From Melastoma dodecandrum (taxonomy: Eukaryota; Streptophyta; Magnoliopsida; Myrtales; Melastomataceae): a DNA stretch of 64,000 nt. Shown one piece after another: positions 56,846 to 64,000 of this stretch (position 1 is its first letter; every line of letters starts with the position of its first letter). Position numbers and translations under genes: made by a program. The notes beneath the pieces were generated by a model. The model saw only the letters and a program-made list of their open reading frames with translations. It did not search any database and had not been told where the DNA came from. Location of the stretch: positions 4,092,001-4,156,000 of the forward strand of contig JARUPY010000607.1 in the NCBI GenBank assembly GCA_029817715.1. The letters are read 5' to 3'.

Positions 56846-57088
56846 CTAGTACTCCTCGTCGGCGACTTTTCCCGTCTCTCGGTTGAAATCCTCGCCGCTT
56901 TTTTTTTCCGCTTCGACGTCTTCGAGACATTGGTCAAATTCCTTCCACAAAGCCTCTAGCTCGACTTCCTCTGGAGTTTCCTTAAGGGCTACGTCATCAC
57001 CCCATTCAAAGAGCCGTTCTGTAATCTTGGGACGATCCTTTCTTTTCACACCACGTAGTTCCTTTCTCTTTCTTTTTCTTGAACTCAT
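56846..57088 (-). CDS. Unrecognised small charged protein frame
   Basis: From an ATG at about 57088 the minus strand encodes about 80 residues: MSSRKRKRKELRGVKRK, then DRPKITERLFEWGDDVALKE and ELEALWKEFDQCLED. It has a basic nuclear-signal-like start and an acidic helical end. The composition is unlike the AT-driven chance frames around it. The pattern of a Trp-containing acidic helix reminded me of linker regions in plant SNF2-type CLASSY proteins, but this is a weak impression. It lies inside the Tat-like element, so a captured gene fragment is possible. Confidence 0.3.
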   Translation of the reverse strand: MSSRKRKRKELRGVKRKDRPKITERLFEWGDDVALKETPEEVELEALWKEFDQCLEDVEAEKKSGEDFNRETGKVADEEY

Positions 57089-57259
57089 TTCGCCTTGCTT
57101 TGATATGTTAAGTGTACCTATGCCCACGTTCTGCTTGTTTCGCACATATGCGTGGGTATTTATATATATGTATATATTAGCGGACACATATATGTATATA
57201 TTTTGATTCCCAATATTCGGCCGATTTAGTTCACTTTTTCTTTGGTACAATAATAAATG

Positions 57260-58890
57260 CCCGTCAATAAAATGAACGGAGCTACTGCGGCATATATAAG
57301 ATTTCCATTTCTTAGAGGCCCAAATATTTCAGTGTCACTCTTCCTCCCTAAGATCAGGGTGTTCATCCATAGTAATAAAATGTTTGGGACATATCGTAGC
57401 TTCATGAGAAAGATACCAGGCCCCCCGATTTTGGCGAGATTGCTGGCCGGTTTTATACCACTTTCCCCAAATAATATTTTTTACTTTGAATGATCTTATC
57501 TTGTCTGCTTCCTCCTATTCTAAATTTTGGTTGGAAAGCAAAGAAATCAATAGTTCTTCATTTAAGATGTACTTGGATGGAATCGAGGAACTTTCATACG
57601 AAATATTTATACTGTACGGAGTCCTCCCACGTCCAATTCTTATCCAAACTTTAAACGCGACAACTTAATATTCCAAGCATATTCCTCTTTCCTTTTCTTT
57701 TTAATCTTTTAAGATAAGATTGTTAAAACAAAGATTTCAGAAGGGTAATTTGTTTCATGAAATCTTAGCAGTAAGTCAAGCCAAATTTGAGGAAACTCAA
57801 TATGAATAATTGCGATTGATTACCACAATTAAAACCTTCCGACGTATATCGCTTACATAGCATCATAAATAAGAGTGCGATGGTATGATATTACTGTTCT
57901 CGTTTCTTTCTCCTCAGGTTGCTCATCATTTCTTTTCTCCATTTCTATCCCTTATCATATTTGGTAGCCTCTTACGTAACTCATTTTTATTTTACTAGTG
58001 AAATCTTGCAAACGCCCCCTATACTTCATTCAGAAGCATCGCCTGGAGTGTTCAAGGCATCTATCTATTCCTCATGTGTTTGCAGCTACGTTGCTCTCTT
58101 TTTTTTTTTTTTTACAGAACCCCATCCATTACATTTGAAAATTTCTTCTTTCTGACTCTTTCGTCTTGCATCTTTTTTCTTTTTTCGTAGGTTTCGGTCA
58201 TCGAGTCTAAGTCTGATTTCATCCTAAAAAAAATCTTCTGAAAACTCAACTCATTCTCCGTGAACAAGGAGTTTGGAACGGTAGGAGACCAAAACGACAA
58301 AGCTGCCTCCTTTTTTATTTGTCGCAACCTTTTATTTGAACGATCCCACGCTTTACCGCAACTTCCTGTAAAACATGGAGTTTTATTTTTTTCTTTCTTT
58401 TTTCTTTATAGCGCGTGGGGCATCGCCTGGCAAGATTGGAACTCCTTCAATTAAAGCAATATTGCTCACGTCCTGGTCCCCGTATGTGATTTTTAGCATG
58501 ATTCACACTATTATTTCACTGTCGTCCAAAAGTATCCTTCTGACATTTTAAGCATCGCTTTTGCAACCCTTATAATATGTTTTTCATAATAATACTCTCC
58601 ATTGCTTTTCCCTTAAGGGTATGGTTTACTTCTCAGAAAAAATCATCTCCAGTCGCAGGTTTCTATGTATCTCGGAGCATAAGGACAGATGTGACGAGGG
58701 TACACTACATATGTTATTGCTTCAATCGATTCAAACTTGTGTCCTAGCTCGGCTCAAATTTATCGACTGTCGAGATCGTATGAGCCAACTATCAAATAAA
58801 GTCCCTGCATATTCTCCTCTATCAAACGCCTGACTGCTGAAACCGCCTACATATTTGCGTCCCCCAACGTACATTCATCTATCGCTGGGC
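57260..58890. other. Non-coding part of the Tat-like element
   Basis: AT-rich, with several T runs. Short plus-strand frames (for example 58621-58833) may be the worn 5' part of the antisense PMD frame, but no motif supports this. Confidence 0.35.
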
Positions 58891-58897
58891 AAAAATT

Positions 58898-61151
58898 TTA
58901 TTGCAGGGAAATCATGTTGATGCTCCGTATTTCGTGTGTACGGCGAAACAACTCACATCCCTAAATATTAGGAGCGGCTCAAGGATGTTCTATCTCGCTA
59001 TAAGGATGCTCGTGGAGGCCGAAATTTTTAATTCTCTTTATTGTTCACTTTACAACTATGATCGGGATCCGGATATAATCCGTGCTTTTATTGAGGCATG
59101 GAATCCCGAATTGAATGCCTTAGAAACATCTCGTGGCACTATTTCGATTTCTCTATGGGATTTATACAGGCTTAATGGATTATCTCTTTATGGAGAATGC
59201 TACGAAGAAGTAATTCCAGCCTCAGACGAATTCAAGACTCTCCCCAAGAGCTGTCAACATCTATTTATGGCATTTTTGCATCCCCAAGAATCAAAGAATG
59301 GTAAAAAGATTATGTGAGCCACGACTTGGATTAACTTCTGGTATAGGGTGCTATAAGATATTGTCGGCCGAAGCGTTCGTCTAAAAAGCAGTCTTATGAT
59401 AATACCACTCGAAATCCATAAGGGCCGATTCCGGAAGCGTCTCCGTGGAGCGATGTCACACAAGGGGTATGTGAAAACTTAAAAATTGAGGCTGAAGAAT
59501 TGTCCTTTGTATACCTTGATGCCCTTATTTCTTGTTGGTATGTACTTTCATATTCCCAAACAAAGACGCACTCATACGTCCCGAGACATTCAAGGTATCC
59601 AGCTTAATAGTCACCGGAAAATGTTTTAGCATGGCGATTCTCGTACTAGCGACTTTATATCGGGGTTTAAATGAAATCTCCAAGAAGGCAGAAACTTCTA
59701 AAGTACGCTTTCCAATTAACTATTTATATGCATGGTTAGCACTCTACTTCCGAACTCATCACTCAGTTCCTAATTTACCTCCTGAACCTCCTATGGTGAT
59801 ATATTCTGGCGAAGGCTACGCACGTTGTTATAACAAGCGTGAAGCTCGAAAATATATCCATAGCGGAGCAAATATCCATTGACGTAGCAATCTCCTCACC
59901 AAGAAGGGCGATCTGCTGTTAAGAGACGACTCTGAGTTAAGGGATCCAGTTTTGAGTTTTTTCCTAAGTGTTCGCTTTTGTTACCTGACTTACGCCGCGA
60001 AGATCATTTTATTGCGGAACCATATAATCTTACTATCTTTAGTCGTCAGTTTATCTTCTGTCAAGACATCCCTCGCGTTCTCAAAGATACATTCGATCAT
60101 TTTCCTTAGAAGAAGGTTTGTCTCTTTGGAATCATTCTATGCAATTCAGAAACGGCTGCCAACTTTATATTCCTTTGGCACCCAATGAACCGTGGAGTAA
60201 CATGACCATGCAATTTCAAGAATGGCCAAAAGGATTAGTGGCACTTGGTATATGGAGTCCACTCTCACTTCTTCTTATTTATTGTTATTATTACTCTATG
60301 ATCGAGGTTTTTTTCTCTCCGTTTTTAGAAGATTCCTTCAAGGGGTCAGATGAAACTTATTTCAAATGGAAAAGACATCGTCAAGATATATCCGACGATG
60401 TTACGACGACTTCCAAATAATCGGTGAATATTTAATTCTATTTAGTCTCTTTCAAAATTGTTACTTATGCTCTATTTTTTTCTTTTTTTTTAATAGTCTC
60501 CACCACTCGAGATAAAAGATAAGGACAGGATGACTTTCAAGTAGGACAACTCAGCTTGTGAAGGACAACCCATCCTCCTAACAGACCCTTCTACTCGCAC
60601 GGCATCTCGCGTTTATCAGAAATGTGCTATTAATATGTGGGAGAAAGTCAAGGAGATGATTGCCTAAACGCCGCTTGAGAAGGGTCAGACAATTATTACC
60701 GAAGTAAAGGAGGTGCTTAATTTTTTTGACGGACTTATCTCGGTGGACACTTCCCATGCCCGTGCTTTAGTCATGAAGTATATAGAGGTAGTTTCCGGCT
60801 CTCCTAATTTAATAAAAGCCGATGAAAAAATGCTCTCGAGTGCTGTTGAGGAGATTTAGTTGGCGGAAGCTCGTCTTACCCCAGCTAAGTGTCAAATCTG
60901 TTATTGCACATAGGGCTACTTTGTCTGAACAAATGACAGATGTTATAGACAAAATCTCCGAACTTCGAAAAGAGCTCGCCGAGTGTATCGAAGCTGAATC
61001 ATTGTTGAAGACTTTATTCCGCGAGTGTACAAACCAAGTCGATGAAGCAGAGGCTGAAGTTCTCAACTTGAGTAAAATCGTATCAACTTTTGAGGGGACG
61101 AAAGCGGTCAACAAAGCCAAATCCTTGTCATCTCAAGAGTCTCATGCGTAA
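58898..61151 (+). pseudogene. Antisense plant-mobile-domain (PMD) frame in the Tat-like element, broken
   Basis: On the plus strand, opposite to pol. The first block (58898-59317) contains IIRAFIEAWNPELNALETSR, then GTISISLWDLYRLNGLSLYG and YEEVIP, the core of the aminotransferase-like plant mobile domain. After a stop, 59532-59882 continues with FKVSSLIVTGKCFSMAILVL, ATLYRGLNEISKKAE, FPINYLYAWLALYF and GEGYARCYNKREARKYIHSG. A further block, 59883 to about 60420, reads LLTKKGDLLLRDDSELRDPV and SVRFCYLTYAA. The end, about 60822-61151, is a coiled coil (QMTDVIDKISELRKELAECI). Stops at 59315, 59880 and elsewhere, with frame changes, make it non-functional. PMD proteins of the MAIN/MAIL1 type act in transposon silencing; copies carried by retrotransposons are known. 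Confidence 0.7.
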
Positions 61152-63010
61152 CTGATGAAGATTCACCAGGACATTGTAGACTTTAGCTGGGAATTTTAGA
61201 TTAGTCGTTGCTTTCTTTTTTTTATTACACATTTTTTGTAATGAACATTTGCCACGGCCTTCTGAATAGATTCCTTTCACATTTTCCCCCTCCATTATTG
61301 GGTATTATTCCTTGCATCATGATCTGCTTCCTATTGCTTTCCTTCTTCTTTTTTTAAGGTCAGGCTCTCTTATGACGCCCTGTTTCTATGTTGCTGGTGA
61401 TAACTGGAAAAGGGAATTGTCAACATCGATAAAAAGTGACGAGGGATTCATTCTTTACATTGATTGTGATTTGGATTTGTGATTATCTGGTGAAACATAT
61501 GCATTTTTGGTCGGAGAGATTCTTGCTGTAAAAACATAGAGACTTGAAATGTCATTTTGCTCTGCAGTTGCCACTGATCTTTCATTTACGGCCCCCGATA
61601 ACCTACTGGTAAACCATTTTTTTTTTCCACCGACCGATCGAGAAAGTAATGAAACTTTCGGGGTTCGGTTAATTAGAAACCATTCCTTCTAAGCGGGCAA
61701 TGTCGTTATGAATGACTATTATCGAAATTCTCGAGACTTATCAGCATCTATGAATCACCGACAACCTTTGATCATTTCATCACCCATCTTCAAATTGCAC
61801 GAAATGGCTTGACATTGCTAATGGCGAGCAAGAGAACATTGATTTGTACAACATATTTACTTCTGTGCAATAGCACATCTTTATTATGGAGTTTAAAGGA
61901 CCATCACACTTCTTTTTTTTAATAGCTTTTCTTAGGCGTTATTATTGATCGGAGATTGTACTGAGATGCCTTGTATGAATGCTTTTTCATTGTAATGTCA
62001 GTGGCTTGGTCGTCCAATTCCGACTTCAACTTGTCTTCGTCATTAAAAGACTGGCTAAATTAAGCTTATATGACGAACACATGTAATTATCTCATCGTTT
62101 TTTCTTCACCTATTTACTTAGTTAATCATGTCGTCTCTCCATAGGTGAAATAGCCAGAACTAATGTACCACAACGAGAATTACATAATTAATAAGATGGC
62201 ATTTCGATTCTCATGACTCCCCCCTTGTTGTATGGTCTCTGCTTCTAATGAAGGCCACCGTATTGGAAAATGTAAACGACGTCTCTACTTCAGAGTCGAG
62301 GTGCAACTGAGCAAACTTAGCGCCAAGTAGAATGCTTATTCTTAGCCTTAGAGAACACAATAATACCCACTGATAAATAGTCCTCGAAGAATTCGATATA
62401 TTATGAGGATGAGACTATAGTGGGCTGCCACAACTCTCTGATTTTTGGCAGGATCAAATTCGTACACTGAAATGATCATTTGTGTTTCAACACCAAGTTC
62501 CCTTATAATCTTTCGAGGGTCGCTCACGTGAAGACTGAATGTCGATGTCCATCGCATGCTGAGAAAATGCCTGCGACGACATCGCACAATTTTACACCAA
62601 AAGGAAAATTCTCATAAAGCTTCTAGATTCTTAAGGATGAAAATCATTATGTCTACTATGTGCAAAGACCATCAGACTCTCAAGCCACAAATATCTTCAT
62701 GTTATTTCGTGAAGCTATTTGGCTAGTGTTCAGACGCTCGTCCTTGTGAAACTAGTAGAGAGATATGATTGATTTTTTTTATTAAACCGTTCACAGTTTA
62801 TACTCAAGCGGGCCAGAAGTATTACATTTTATTTAGCCGTTCACAGTTTATACTCGTGTGGCCTAGGAGTACTACATGAAGATCTATTTTTTTCTCTTTT
62901 TATATTATTTTTTATTGCTTTCTCTATTTTTGTCATTATTTTTTTGTTTTGATTTTTGTTTTTTTGTTTTTGTGTCCTGCATTTAAGGCTCATGCGACAT
63001 GGAGCGTTAT
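61152..63010. other. Non-coding part of the Tat-like element between the PMD frame and pol
   Basis: AT-rich with T runs near 61900 and 62880-62970. ACCGTTCACAGTTTATACTC-like sequence occurs twice (about 62788 and 62840). A minus-strand frame at 62348-62587 is open but was not recognised. Confidence 0.35.
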
Positions 63011-63013
63011 TCT

Positions 63014-64000
63014 TCAAACGTAGTATCGCTTCAGGAACTTCCCGTTAATCGATCCGACGCATACTCCATCTTGATCAACTATGTTGTAGGCGCCCCCGGT
63101 GTAAGCCTCTTGGATTACGTATGGACCATCCCACTTGGATGTAAATTTGCTCCCTGTCTTGTGCGTGACGATTATAGGCCTTCGCACTGCCAAAACAAGG
63201 TCACCGACTTGAAATGAGCGAGGTCGAACTTTCTTGTTAAACAATTTTTACATCCTTGCCTGGTAGCATTCAATCCGCTGTTGGGCTTCAAGACATTTCT
63301 CATCCAAAGCTTCTACTTCCTGTAAGCGTAGCTTTATCCTCTTGACAAAATCCCTTTTGTATTGCTATTCGCAGCGATGGTATTTGTCATTCAGTGGAAG
63401 GACCGCTTCAACACCATTGACCAATGAGCATGGCGTCATTTGAATCGCATTTCTGTACGTCGTACGATACGCCCATAGAGCTTCTCCAACTCGTTCACGC
63501 CAATCTCTTCTAGCTTTATCGATCACCTTCTTTAGGAGATTGCATAGCGTTTTATTGAACGCCTCTACCAACCTGTTCGCAGCCGCATAATACATGGAAG
63601 AGTTATACTGTTTGAAGTCAAATTGCTCATGGAATTTATCCATGGCCTTATTAGAGAAATTTCGGCCATTATCAGTAATGGTATTACGAGGCACACCATA
63701 ACGAAAAATGATATTATTTTTTATAAAGGTGATCACCGTTTCTTTCTTGACCTCTCGAAAGGATACGGCCTCTGCTCATTTGGAAAAATAACCAGTTGCT
63801 GCCAGAATATACGAATGGCCCCCTAATGATTTAGGAGTTATGGGCCCTACAACATCTAGCCCCCAGGCTTCAAATGGCCAAGATGCTACAGTTGGATGAA
63901 GTGGCTCAGGAGATTGATGAATGAAGTTGCCGTGAAACTGACAAGCTTGACACTTCTTTGCATATTCCGTACAAACTTTTACCATTGTCGACCAATAGTA
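63014..64000 (-). pseudogene. Integrase and C-terminal end of a Tat-like Ty3/gypsy polyprotein (partial)
   Basis: Running downward from the window edge: the HHCC zinc-finger tail KKCQACQFHGNFIH, the catalytic core WPFEAWGLDVVGPITPKS (first Asp) and GVPRNTITDNGRNFSNKA (second Asp), then YNSSMYYAAANRLVEAFNKT with the Glu, LLKKVIDKARRDWRERVGEA and LWAYRTTYRN. The C-terminal part is FNKKVRPRSFQVGDLVLAVR, RRPIIV and SKWDGPYVIQEAYTGGAYNI, ending LKRYYV. These are signature sequences of Tat-lineage integrases. A TGA near 63777-63779 replaces the Trp of FSKWAEA, and further stops lie between 63240 and 63365, so the copy is inactive. Reverse transcriptase and gag would lie beyond 64000. Confidence 0.85.

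Noticed and set aside
62348..62587. Minus-strand frame of 79 codons
   Set aside because: No family resemblance, and it lies in the non-coding part of a degenerate retrotransposon.

Overview
The window is nuclear DNA of a flowering plant, most likely a eudicot or another non-grass angiosperm. The evidence is split genes with canonical plant introns, plastid-targeted proteins, a P-type pentatricopeptide gene, a PHS1-type phosphatase and a dense background of plant retrotransposons, MITEs and fold-back elements. No bacterial, organellar or viral genes were seen.

Layout. 1 to about 1450: edge of an Athila-like Ty3/gypsy element (gag start, tRNA-Asp type primer site, LTR). 2107-4881 (+): an Erlin-like SPFH/Band 7 protein with 9 exons. 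4882-11000: transposon-rich spacer holding a SINE-like unit, a fold-back element built from short palindromes, and LINE and copia remnants. 11080-11453 (-): a dead copy of the U4/U6.U5 27 kDa snRNP protein gene. 11973-14402 (-): an intronless PPR10-type PPR gene. 14895-19048 (-): homogentisate phytyltransferase (VTE2/HPT), 13 exons. 21084 to about 27360 (-): a degenerate SIRE-like copia element. 28480-29590: gypsy remnants split by a Tourist-like MITE. 31957-36540 (+): a plasma-membrane proton ATPase of the AHA6/8/9 type, 14 exons. 37037-38377 (+): a small plastid membrane protein. 38521-39507 (-): an NFU2-type plastid NifU scaffold. 40628-41971 (-): a BAHD acyltransferase of the spermidine hydroxycinnamoyl transferase type. 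42548-51285 (-): PHS1, a dual-specificity phosphatase with an actin-fragmin kinase-like domain, 11 exons. 52061-53230: a large inverted-repeat element. About 54000-64000: the 3' part of a Tat-like Ty3/gypsy element (integrase on the minus strand) carrying an antisense plant-mobile-domain reading frame and a nested palindromic fold-back element.

The host genes do not form one pathway. Four (PPR10-like, HPT, the small membrane protein and NFU2-like) act in plastids, AHA and PHS1 act at the plasma membrane and cortical microtubules, the Erlin at the ER. The most unusual features are two fold-back elements made of tandem palindromes of about 25 bp with perfect target-site duplications, decayed relatives of them at three other places, and the antisense PMD frame inside the Tat-like element. 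Exon borders were deduced by hand from reading frame, splice dinucleotides and protein-family similarity; no alignment was run.
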